From Strigamia acuminata (taxonomy: Eukaryota; Arthropoda; Chilopoda; Geophilomorpha; Linotaeniidae): DNA of 60,000 nucleotides. The stretch lies in NCBI GenBank assembly GCA_949358305.1, contig OX442316.1:10356001-10416000 (forward strand). The letters run 5' to 3'. The notes beneath the pieces are model-generated. The model made no database searches, was not told the DNA's origin, and saw nothing but the letters and a program-made list of their open reading frames with translations. The position numbers and the translations under genes are program-made. The first letter of the stretch is position 1. Every line of letters begins with the position of its first letter. This document shows positions 13,901 to 24,534 of this stretch, piece by piece.

Positions 13901-16749
13901 CGTCAATAATTCATAAACAAGGGCAGAGAGCGAGTTAGATAGAGTCAAACATGTGTAAAGAGGGGGTGTTATGTTTCATTTAATGGTGTATATATTTTGT
14001 AAGTGATTACGTGAATTGAAATTAATGTTATTTCTATTTTAGAATGAGAAAGGTTTAACTCAAAATCTATTGAACTTTCTCTGTCTAGACAGAAATATGT
14101 CATCTCGAACGTAATAGATGAGTAATTTACCCAACACTCATATTTGTTTTTCATGGGGCCGTGAGAGGAGATTAAATGTTTAAACTAAATGGGTAAAACT
14201 TTCCAAAGCAAACTTTTCTTCAGTCGAATATTCAACATTATCACCTGCACTTGTTACAGGTTTTTTTTTAAAAAAAAAAAAACCCAGGTTTAAAATATAA
14301 TGATAAATTAAAATGATTCACTAAACCATTTTTAACCCGAGATTGCGTCAACATCCCAAAAAGATAAAAATGGTTAGTTAGTGGAGGATTGAGTAACCGG
14401 AAACTGATAATACACTACATTATAACTCAATCCCCAATTGGGTACTTTGTTTCCCTCTGTTTCTGGATTTTCTTTCTTTCTCTTGCAGTCCCCACATTCC
14501 AAATTGACACACTAAATCCTCCCGTGGCACGAGGAATTGAGTCCTGAATTTAGCAGTTGATGCTAGACTATCCACAGACCTAACCACTAACAACATTACA
14601 AATTTGGTAATTAGTCAAATGTTTCTTTTCCCTGCGATGTATGTTTTTGATTAATTTAACTAAAGATTTATTGTAGCCTAATAAAACTATTTTTGAATTA
14701 ATCTAAATTACCAGATAACACCTGGTTAAAGGAACTATTAGCACTATTGCTTCACAGATAAGGTTCAACTTTCTTCAAGTAAAGATCAAACTACAAATGA
14801 AGCCCTCTGATAAATCGGGCGTAAATCCTGTTGGACGTTAGATTACCCCAACCCTCATCCTATCATAAGCATATTGACAAATGTCTTCTCCACCACCATA
14901 AAAGTAATCTTTGTTTTCATTTTTTTCTGTAAAACTTTTCGTTTAAAAAAAAAAATTTTTTTTTAAACAAAATTAAATCTAAATACCAAAAATGTGTAAT
15001 TTAACTAAACGTCTGAATAAACCATAACTTAAGTCATAAAAAAAGCAGACGACACTCGCGATTTATTAGTTAAATAGTGACTTTTTTGCCCTAACAACAT
15101 GGCCCACTGAGTTTTCTCATAAATCTGTCACTACATTTTTTTCCAAACTTTCACAAATATTAAGATAAAATTCCATTACTGCTACCAAACCTAAACATCA
15201 GAAAAATCAGTCCACACACACATAAACTCACCCCCAACTTTCTCCCATACCCCATTACCCAAAGGAACATGTTGTTTGGCCTAAAGGCCCCACACAGTGT
15301 CTACTTAACTTACATCGAGCATATGCTCACCTTTTAACATCTCAAAAATATATGCTTACTCTAGTTTTGATTTATTATCATAGCAAAAAAAAACCTTTGC
15401 TCGCTTTTCATCGTTTGTACAACACTTTTTTGCAAGCAAAAAGGCAAAACCTAACTGCTATATGTTATGGTTGAAATCTAGTTGCAATAAAAACAACCAA
15501 GAAGCGCCATTATTATAATTATTATTGTCTCCGTCTCAGTTCTAAATGCATAAATATCATTTGTGCTAGCACAAATAATTGCTTGTTTATTACCATTATT
15601 ATTATTATATCATTTTGTTAACAATTCGACATTCTGTCGTGTTTAGATTGCTCTTTTTCTAATGACAGTAATAAAAGTGAATCACTTTATGAGGTGTTTT
15701 CTGTGAACGAAGTTTGACAAGGGTCTTGATGTTATCGCTTAATGTAGGCGCAATTTTTAACAACAGGGTGCGAGAAAAATAAAAATAATACAAACCAGCG
15801 TTTGATATTTCAGTGAGGTGTGGCTTGGGAAAGAAACAGCTGTCGTTAATTAAATTTAAAAGGATTGGCCTCAAGTCAATACAACTTCCTTTCCGAGTAG
15901 TCCTCACTTGTTATGATTCTCACAGAATCGTAATTTCTACAAGTGTCAGATTAATCAACCTACTAAATATATAATTGTTACACGCGAGATTTAATTTGAT
16001 TTCGCTACCGTTATTCCTCATTTTATTATGCCTATTTTTAAATAACAGTCGTTAAAACGTTTCAGATAATAAAAAATAGAAAAAATAGAAAAGAAAAAAT
16101 TGAAAATGCTTTTACAGTTGCGTTCCTTTCTTTAGCATATACAGAAACGCAACTAAACTCGCACTACTCATCCACTATGAAAATAAACTGCTGTCTTTAA
16201 AAACATGTTTAGTTAAACATTTTTCCCATTGCTTTGCTGCACAAAATTGGATAAAGCCACCTGTGCTTGTTATGTTTAATGCAAATTTAAGCGGGTGGGA
16301 TATGTCGGAATGAAATGTCCATTCTATTTTATATATTATTCATACGAGAAATTAGTATAATGACAATCATCCAACTTGGAATTTAAAAAAATAATTTTTT
16401 TTATCCATGGACAAGTGTACGAATTCGCAATTTAATTTGAAGTTCATCGAATCGGTTTTAAATTAAATAAAAATTGAAGCGTTTTCAATTTGATAAGTGG
16501 AATCAAAGGTTTTTTTTTACCTGTGATAATTAGACTCGATGGGCTGTTGACTGTCGTTTTGCGGCATCGGGGTGGGAACTCGAATGGAACTTGTTTTGTG
16601 GCGAGCACAGTTGAAACTGTTGGCTGGCTCTTTACACGCTCCAGCGCCGACGGTCGACTGCACCATGATTGGGTGAAATGGGATGTTGAGTTTTTTGCGA
16701 GGTCATTTACAAATTTCTGTTTGATGAGGAATGGATTGATAGCATCTTC
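5108..16749 (-). CDS. KIF26: KIF26-family kinesin-like protein (KIF26A/KIF26B/VAB-8 type), complete
   Basis: Fifteen coding exons: 16521-16666 (exon reaches 16749), 12490-12622, 11577-11773, 8897-9092, 8521-8724, 8340-8433, 8067-8264, 7853-8002, 7711-7797, 7520-7652, 7294-7456, 5679-7236, 5528-5616, 5342-5468, 5108-5265. Lengths close in frame at 1210 residues. The ATG at 16664-16666 is the first after an in-frame TGA in the same exon. The motor spans about residues 225-567, with family blocks [17 protein letters not shown] and [13 protein letters not shown]. The P-loop reads GGNKLGKT, switch I is reduced to NSHFLYTL, and switch II reads DLGTC instead of DLAGSE. Vertebrate KIF26A binds microtubules without ATPase activity, and this pocket is similarly divergent. 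The C-terminus ends in the conserved [19 protein letters not shown] block. Exon 12 encodes a long serine-rich region with an Asn-Leu dipeptide run. Likely a cytoskeletal and signalling scaffold rather than a transport motor. Confidence 0.95.
6343..6378 (-). repeat. Hexanucleotide microsatellite inside KIF26 exon 12
   Basis: About six direct copies of a 6-bp unit (ATTCAA on the plus strand) within coding sequence. On the minus strand it encodes a run of Asn-Leu dipeptides. A period-6 repeat changes length without shifting frame, so copy number may vary between individuals. Confidence 0.85.
9956..9979. repeat. Perfect 24-bp GC-rich palindrome
   Basis: The 12-base arm AGTGCGCAGTGC is followed directly by its reverse complement. 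The alternating GTGCGC/GCGCAC units are GC-rich against an AT-rich intron. It resembles a doubled degenerate NRF1-like half-site, but no exon is supported next to it. Confidence 0.8.
10919..10948 (+). repeat. Poly-A tract in KIF26 intron 3
   Basis: An uninterrupted run of about 30 adenines after GTAAGT-like sequence. It could be slippage or a retroelement tail. I see no recognisable element upstream. Confidence 0.7.
12623..16520. other. Long KIF26 intron 1; no supported gene inside
   Basis: 3.9 kb between coding exons 1 and 2. Open frames here (for example 13313-13771 on plus) lack recognisable protein content. Several A- and T-homopolymer pairs form short hairpins, for example near 14266 and 14945. 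Distal enhancers are possible but none can be recognised from sequence. Confidence 0.55.
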
Positions 16750-18219
16750 CTAAAGAAAAGAAAAAAAGAGAAAAAAATTACAAAACACTAAACCAAAAAT
16801 AAAATATTTAAAAAAATCAAACGTAAAATTAATTGAATTTAATGCACTCATTTGTAAACATCGCACAAAAACCTCCATTTAAAAACAAAAAAACTAAATC
16901 TTTGCATTAAATTTAAAAAAATAAATAAATATTCAACACCAACTATATAAATAACCGTAAACATAAATATGTAAACACAATTAACACATCCTATTATTGA
17001 TTTTCAAGATTAAATCATCATCATTTCCGTTTTGTTTTGATTTAAAAACGAAAAAAGAAAACAGAGAATTTTTCTCACAACGTATCATCAAAGCATCAAA
17101 CATCAACTGCCGCATTTTTTCTAATTGTAAACATTAAAAAGAAAATAACATAAAGATTACCCATGGTTGGGAAGATCAAGCACAAGCGCCAGACAATTCC
17201 GAAATTAACTGCAAGTAGAAGAGACTTGTTCAGATGTGCTGTTAACAGATTGAGTGAACACTCCAACGGCCGCTTTTTTCTCAATGAAGGAGGAAGGAAA
17301 ACGCACCCGAACGAACAAATGCGGACACATCTTGGTAGGGTCCATTCAAAGCCCTCTCAGGGTGGCAGGGGTATTGCCCGATTTGAAAAGAGGCTTTCCT
17401 TTTCTCTTTCTCCTGTTGTTATTATTCAACATTCGCTATATTTGCTTCAAGGACATCAAATAATTCAAAAATTGGGGGCATTTGTTCAAGTGATGATTGA
17501 AAGCACAATTATTATTTTTTAAAAAATTATTTTTTTTGTATTATAAGATTTTAATATTTATAATAAAAAATAAATAACAAGGTTAATGGATTTAGCTGCA
17601 GGCGACGACGAAATGATGAACAAATTGGCCAACCACATGTGTTCCACATGCACGCCCCTTTCTCCACCATCGTCCTCCCATAAAACTTGGACAACAAACG
17701 ACCCCCTTATCCACATACTTACACTCTGGAATACTCAAATGGTAAACAACTAGAGGTGAGAATATGGATGACCAGATGAGATCAAAGTTGGATGAAAATA
17801 GCATCTAGGAACGTACAGAATTATTTAATAAGTCTGGGTGCATCATCCTGCAAGCTGTTAATTAATTTTCTAAAAATAAATATAATAATATTTTAAAAAA
17901 TTAAAATGGTAAAAAAAGTCAACGAACCTACCGTTCTACTTTGCTGTCCTTCAGTTTTATCACCATCCTTTGATTTCTTCGTTGTTTTTAGACGATCTTG
18001 ATTGATCTTGAGATAGAAAATTGTTTTCAATGGTGTCGCCAGCTAGTGACAACTTGTAAAACTATAACAGAATGGAGTTTTGCAAATGGTCGTAAGGTGT
18101 CACCATTTTGTATTCTTCTGCTCTCCTGCGTTTAGATGTGAATCACGAACTTGAGTACAATTTCTAAATCTTGTGTACGAAATGGTCTGAACGTCTCTCG
18201 ATTTAATTTCGGAAACATC
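16750..18219. other. Shared upstream region of KIF26 (-) and ARMT1 (+)
   Basis: KIF26 coding exon 1 starts with a splice acceptor (CTTTAG, minus), so at least one non-coding 5' exon lies upstream. One candidate donor is near 17931 (minus, ACG then GTAGGT), but this is weak. ARMT1 begins at 18220, so the promoters are probably divergent around 17.9-18.2 kb. The open frames at 17163-17522 and 17592-17804 show no recognisable domain. Confidence 0.45.
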
Positions 18220-19771
18220 ATGAATAATACACCCGCAAGTTTGTCGGCTAAGTTTAAACAGTAAGTATTTAGTTTGGTACGAGTATGAATGTAAATCTTA
18301 TATTTTTTCGTATAAATATTAAGATCGTTTGCTTACATTACGTTGCGGGACCGTCTACCAGTGATAATCACACACATTATTGATCAGTTGCATAGAGACA
18401 AGGACGAAGTAGCAAAAACATTTGGAAATGTAAGATCTGGAATTGAAAAAAAAAAGAAGAAACAATTAATTTACTAATTTCTATTTTCTAGGGCTCGCGA
18501 GAGGAATTGAAGGAGATCATCGGCCGGCTAGCAAAATTAAAAAATGAAATAACAACTGACAAACCCTTACTCGTTTTACAAGACGAGTTTTCGGATATTG
18601 TCATCTGGAACAAATCGTTCGAAGAATTAACTGCTCGAACGACTAAAGAACCGACTTGGTTCGCGACCTCCTGGCTTTACGATGAGTGCTACATGTACAG
18701 GAGAATTTTCGAAGCTTTTCAGCTGAGGTAATATCAAATATACACCAAATAAAAATAAAAATTAAATAATATATTTCTGCTAAACAGCAACTCCTTAAAG
18801 GGAGTTGATTATTTTCAAAAACAAAAAGAGAGCAGTTTATTTCAATCGACCGAAGTTATGACAATTCTGGGAACATATTTGAACAATATTCTGAACAATA
18901 TCGATAACGCGGAAGAACTGAAATCACACTTAAATGAAATGCTACAGGTATAGAAATAAATAAAAGCTATGAAAATTATAGAAATGTTAATTTTGTTTGT
19001 TTTTAGGTTTCACTTTGGAGCAATCGATGCGATTTGTCTGTTTCAACAGGTGCTGAAAAGTCGCAAAAAGAAGACCCGATCAAAACCTTGAAAGATTTGA
19101 GCCAGTTTATACTCGTCAATAACTCGCAACAAATCGTAGATCACATAATTAATGCCAAGCAGCAAAAGTTGCAGGGGATTCGCGTTGATTTCATATTAGA
19201 TAATTCCGGATTTGAATTATTTTGCGATCTTTGTCTCGCTCACTTTGTGTGCGCGGCCAAATTGGTCAACCAAGTGCATTTCTACGTGAAATGTATGCCC
19301 TGGTTTGTTTCCGACACGACTGCCGCTGATTTCGAATGGCTGCTTAACACGTTGGAACGGATGGAAGACCCTGTTCTCAACAGTTTGGGTAGCACTTGGA
19401 AGAAATATGTAAATGATGGCGTTTGGTGCGTGCAGAAGGAACTGTTTTGGACTTTACCGTACGACTACAGTGAAATGAAAAACTACGATTTGAATCTCTA
19501 CGAACGACTCGGCTGTGCCGATTTCCTCATCTTTAAGGGCGACTTGAATTACCGCAAATTAACCGGAGACAGGAAGTGGAATTATACAATTCCATTTGAC
19601 ACGGCTTTGCGTGGATTTAATCCGAGTCCTCTGTGCGCCCTTCGAACATTGAAAGCGGATACTGTTGTTGGATTAGCACCGGGTCAAGCAGAAGCAATAG
19701 AAATTAACGACAAAGATTGGATGATCAAAGGAGAGTATGCTGTTGTACAATTTTCGGCAAGTAAATTGTAA
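18220..19771 (+). CDS. ARMT1: Damage-control phosphatase ARMT1 (DUF89 family)
   Basis: Exons 18220-18260, 18324-18429, 18492-18727, 18788-18947 and 19007-19771 close in frame to 435 residues, the usual length for the family. DUF89 proteins are metal-dependent phosphatases that hydrolyse reactive phosphorylated metabolites such as fructose-1-phosphate. Human ARMT1 is also reported to act as a protein carboxyl methyltransferase. The metal-site motif DNSGFE lies at about residues 246-251, followed by WFVSDTT with Asp about 284; both match the catalytic Asp-Asn...Asp arrangement. The N-terminal helical part includes TWFATSWLYDECYMYRR, typical of the subgroup. No targeting signal is seen, so probably cytosolic or nuclear. 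The upstream sequence is shared with the KIF26 5' region. Confidence 0.95.
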
Positions 19772-21262
19772 TTGCTGTATTTATTTTTCCTTCTAAATGT
19801 AAAACTAAAATTTAAATTAAAATTGGTACAAGTTGCTGATTTCTTATGTAAGCTAATTAATTAAAAACAAACTTTATAAAGTACGGTACACATTCCGTAA
19901 TTCTAAAATAGAAATTGAATTTACACCGTACAACCCGGCTTTAAAGTCGCATGTTGGTATTACCGGAATTTGACCAGACTGAAGGTGTACATCTCGTTTA
20001 TACCGGCATGTCGTTATAAATGTTTATGAATTTTTTTCAATGAGAATTAAACCAAAAACAAGCTTAAAAAGCATTTTTAGATGTCCGAAGTGTAGGGAAT
20101 TGGTCTAAATTTCTATAAATATACTCAAATTTTCATTATTAACCTTCAGAATATTAAGAAAGCTCAAATTTTTGGCCCAAAATCCAATATACCGTATTCT
20201 TTCGATTAAGAGCCACCCTCGAATAGCAGCCACGGCTATTGGTCTAATCGTTGCAGTCCTATAATTGGTCGGACCAGGTTGATGGTCAGTCTGATCGTTC
20301 CAGGTTGATGATCGGTATCAAGTCAGCTGAGGGAGTGGTATTGCAACGTGACCAAAAGGTTACGAAAATGCCCAAAACTGCATTAGTGTTCACAAACCGG
20401 CATTTTTATCTGAAAAAATTTACTTTTTCCAGCCTAAAATTTAATTCATTTTTACTTAAGGTCTCTATTATAACACCTCGCGTTATATTGTAGACCCGCG
20501 CAGTAATTACTAAATTTAGATTTTCCCGCGCTTTATTAGAAATCTACAGTCTATTGGGGACCCACGCATTATGAGAGGATTTACGGAATCGTCATTGGCA
20601 CTTGGCATGTTGTAGATGATAACTGCGCGAGATTTAATCCCGACATCACATTTATTGGAAAACTAACCCATGTACTGAACAGTCGTGAACAAAAAAAACT
20701 TCCTATAAGTTTAGTTGTTTTAAGTTAATCTACCAGGTGGTATAAAAAATCCAATGAGATTCAATGACATGACATCAATCGTGACCCAGTCTCGCGTCTT
20801 GCCCTAACAACAGTATTAAAAGATAGATTGGGCAAATAATGATAGATAAACTTAAAACAGCTAAACTGAAGGGAAGTTTCTTTTGTCCATGACTGTGCAT
20901 ATGCAGTTTTCCAGAAAGGCAAAATTATAATTTCTGGAAAACTGCTCTACCCATATTAACTTAGTAAATGTCTTTTCAATATTTGTGAAAGTTCCTATAA
21001 TTTTATTACAGTATTTAACGCACACCCACACAAATAAAACTCTCAAAAGTGTTCAATTATCCCAAATCAACAAAATATAACTCATCCAAGAAAACAGTAC
21101 AGTAAACATCCGTTCATACTGAGAATTAAAAAAAATCTACCTTATCCGCAATCACCTAGCACTTTTCCGTTAATTGAACTACAGTCATAGATAGCAATAC
21201 ATACATCTGTATAAAAGTAACATTTCTTATCAACAATTTACTCACTCGATTCTCGCGGCACG
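19772..21262. other. Intergenic with possible DNA-transposon relics
   Basis: No gene seen. The stretch around 20190-20600 has phrases such as GAATAGCAGCCACGGCTATT and CTCGCGTTATATTGTAGACC, and near 21089 a CAGTACAGTAAAC motif. These resemble ends and internal parts of decayed pogo/Tigger-like or related DNA transposons. No transposase frame remains, so the family is a guess. Confidence 0.35.
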
Positions 21263-21962
21263 ATGATCCGCTGTGTATTCCTGCTGGTCTGTCTAATATG
21301 CATCGCGAGTGCATGCACCAATCCTAAACCGGATCCAGCATGCAGGAAAATTGTGGAGACTGCTTTCGGAAAACGGGATCGTAAAATGTCTGGCTGTAAG
21401 TATAAGTAAATGTGATTAAATTTTTGCATTAAATTTCTAAATTTTATTTTTTTTAAGCACTCAAATGTAAGGGGAAAGAGGTGTATAAGGGTGTTCAAGG
21501 AACTGGTTATTTCCCATCTTGGCAAGGACCAGAAGGTGGATGTTTCGACATGAAAGGACACACACTTCGTACTTTACAAGTACAGTATTTAATAATTTTA
21601 CAACTTTTTTTTTTTTTAATTATAAATTTGATTTTTTTAGGATTATTTGGATGGGAAAGTTGATTATGTTAGCGTGGCTATGGATAAGGCAATTTCTGGT
21701 CCTCGATATGGAGCGGAAGTTTGTATTCCAGAAATGAATAAAGCGTATGGCAAAAGGATTCGATTTAAGGTTAAAAAAAGATTTTAAAATGTAAAAGGAT
21801 TGTTTAATTCATGAAAATGTTTATATCAATATATTTCAGGTTGTTGATCATGGGCCATCTTTCGATGGTAGAGGAGCTGCAAAGATAGATATTTGTGTGA
21901 AAACCGAGAAAGATAGCTGTTCCAGTAGAATCAATAGAAAATTAACAGTTTATTTCCAATAA
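21263..21962 (+). CDS. Secreted 3D-domain (double-psi beta-barrel) protein, possible ancient bacterial acquisition
   Basis: Exons 21263-21395, 21458-21579, 21641-21769 and 21840-21962 close in frame to 168 residues. Residues 1-18 form a signal peptide (hydrophobic core VFLLVCLICIASA, cleavage before CTNPK). The mature part contains TGYFPSW, then LQDYLDGKVDYVSVAMD, YGAEVCIPEM, FKVVDHGPSFDGRG and AKIDIC. That order, with aspartates in AMD, VVD and KID, fits the 3D domain named for three conserved Asp residues and found in bacterial cell-wall-acting and MltA-like proteins. Eight or more cysteines suggest disulfides and extracellular function. Three introns in all, each with GT-AG ends, show it is embedded in the insect genome and not contamination. 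Function in insects is unknown to me. Domain call is from motif recall only. Confidence 0.75.
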
Positions 21963-22364
21963 AGATGTTTTTTGTGTTTTTTGTTGTGGTTGGTTTTTAA
22001 GTGGAATAAAATATTAAATCCGAAATATCACTCACTGTACTAGATAATGAAAACAAACTCACCGCCATTTTTATCGCACGTCCTGACGTCTAACGGTAAA
22101 GGAGTAACACCAAGTGGTGACACCATTACTAGTAAATAATAAAACATCGTTTTATTTTGTGCAGTTTCTTTCACAAGCAAAAATTTAGAAACTTAGAAAA
22201 ATTAAAAAGATTTTTATTTAACTTGTTGAGATTTACTACGGAAGTTGAATTTTTCGGTTTCTTATTCCGGGTAAAATTTGAGTCAATGGCTGAAAGCGAT
22301 CGTCAGTGTACTCCGTGGTGTACTTAACGCATTGCCTAATATCTTCCCACTAATTTTATACATT
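21963..22364. other. Intergenic plus alpha-SNAP promoter/5' UTR
   Basis: AATAAA-like signals for the upstream gene lie near 22000. The alpha-SNAP 5' UTR follows, containing an in-frame upstream ATG at 22278. Confidence 0.5.
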
Positions 22365-23693
22365 ATGGCCGATAACGAGCAGAAAGCTATACAACTTATT
22401 GCCGACGCTGAAAAGAAACTGAAGTCATCTCATGGGTTTTTTGGACAATTATTTGGGTGAGCATATTTTTTTTTAAATTTTGAATCAAGTAGGCCTAAAT
22501 TGGTCATTTAAAACGAGCACGCTTTATTTTATTTCCTCAATAAATTAATTAGACACAAACATTTAACTGTAGTACATTATTTTTTACCATTTTCAGCGGT
22601 TCATCGAAGATGGAAGAAGCGTGCGAGATGTATACAAGAGCCGCAAATATGTTAAAAATGGCGAAAAAATGGGGAGCCGCTGGAAATTCCTTCTGCGAAG
22701 CTGCTGCTTTGCACCTTAAAGGTGGCAGCAGACACGATGCAGCAACGTGTTACGTCGATGCTGGAAACTGTTACAAAAAGGCTGATCCTCAAGGTATTTC
22801 GAAAGCAATTTGACGCGTTTAAAGTTGTCAAAATAAATTTTACTATCTATTACACAGAGGCTGTCAATTGTCTTCTAAAATCTGTAGAAATTTACACAGA
22901 TATGGTATGATTTCAGCTTTCTTGACGTAACTTTTAAGACGAAATTGCTTTTTTTTAGGGGCGTTTTACCGTCGCAGCTAAACATCACATGACAATTGCT
23001 GAAATCTACGAGTCTGAAGTGATTGATATGGAAAAAGCCATTCAGCATTATGAACAAGCTGCGGATTATTTCAAGGGTGAAGAATCCAACAGGTGAATTA
23101 ATAGCAAAGAAATATCTTCAAAGTGTTTTAATTTAATGAATTAAATTGTGTATATCAGTTCTGCCAATAAGTGTTTGTTGAAAGTGGCTCACTACGCTGC
23201 ACAATTGGAACAGTATGAAAAAGCCATTGAAATTTATGAACAAGTAGGAGAGGAAAATAGAAAATGATGAAACAGTATAATTTCTATTGAGTGAATTACA
23301 TTTGCAGGTTGCTTCCTCGTCTATGGAGAGTTCGCTTTTGAAATACAGTGCGAAGGAGTATTTTTTCCGAGCCGTTCTTTGCCATTTATGCGTGGATTTA
23401 TTAAACGCTCAGCATGCCGTTCAGAAGTACGAAGAAATGTATCCAGCGTTTAGCGATTCACGAGAGTCGAAATTCGTTAAGGTGACGAGAGACATTTAAT
23501 TTAATTTAAAATGGCGTGTTTGAATTGCGATTATTTTCTCTAGGCTTTAATGCAACACCTTGAAGAGCAAAACATGGATGATTTTACGGATACGGTGAAA
23601 GATTACGATTCAATCTCTCGACTGGATCAATGGTATACAACCATGTTGCTACGCATCAAGAAAACCGTTGCTGAAGAACCTGATTTGCGTTAA
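22365..23693 (+). CDS. alphaSnap: Alpha-soluble NSF attachment protein (alpha-SNAP)
   Basis: Eight exons (22365-22456, 22597-22793, 22858-22904, 22959-23092, 23159-23243, 23308-23481, 23544-23693, with one short spacer each) close in frame to 292 residues, the exact family length. Alpha-SNAP docks the ATPase NSF onto SNARE bundles so that they can be taken apart after membrane fusion. Visible marks are the N-terminal MADNEQKA, the membrane-attachment loop [15 protein letters not shown]-like helical pairs ([29 protein letters not shown]) and the C-terminal [20 protein letters not shown] that stimulates NSF. ATG 22365 is chosen because homologues begin there; the frame is open upstream to an ATG at 22278. 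Confidence 0.97.
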
Positions 23694-24534
23694 ATTGAAA
23701 TTCGTTTGTAAATATTTCTAAAAGGTTTTTTATTTCCTTTTTTTTCTTTTTCTCAATGTTTTATTTTAGAATTTCGAAAAATAACATCTTTATCAATCAA
23801 CAAAAAAAATTGAACGTGTATTTATTTAATTTGAACATTAAAATTTAAAACTAATATAATTTAAAATGATTAAATGTTCCGAGGTAATAATTTATAATTA
23901 TTACACCTGAAATGTATCTAATCAAATATCTATATAAACATTTCAAAAATTTTCCAGTTTTAAAATAAATGTAGTTTGTGTGCTGTAATTTACAACACAT
24001 TCCAGGAAGGTGTCTGGGAAGCATTAAAACAATAATAGATGCAGGTAGACGTTTATTTATGTTGATTTTCAAGTATGCCACAATAATAAACAATGTATAT
24101 AAACTAAAAAAAAATGCAAACATTTTATTATTAGTGCTGATACGATTGTTTTGCTGAGTAGTATGCAAATTAATACTCTGTAAGATACATCCTATTGAAA
24201 TTATTTATAAATTTTTAATCAATTTTTGCACTGCCTCGTGTGCCATGTGTTAAGGGCTGCAGGTGTTTCATCCTTGTTGTGGATTAAAAGTTTTGTTTTA
24301 ACAATTTAAAGACTCGTTTCGATGTAACTGCCTGTGTTTTAATTTATTGTTTCTTGTTAGAAATTTAAATCTCCATTTATTGTATATAATTAAATACAGA
24401 AAAAATTGTATATAAAATCTGTATTGCTGTTTCAAGTTAATTAAAGTGAAATGAAAAATTAGTATAGTTATCCATTTCCCCCATACAAAAATTCAAGTAT
24501 AAAAACGGTACACTCCCACCTGTGATGTGACCAA
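23694..24534. other. Convergent intergenic of alpha-SNAP and HACL1
   Basis: Strongly AT-rich 3'-UTR-type sequence, with no protein-like frame and no clear repeat. The minus-strand frame at 23851-24168 has no recognisable content. Confidence 0.6.

Noticed and set aside
17163-17522. 119-codon plus-strand open frame upstream of ARMT1
   Set aside because: Overlapping frames of equal quality in other registers and no protein similarity; may be non-coding upstream sequence.
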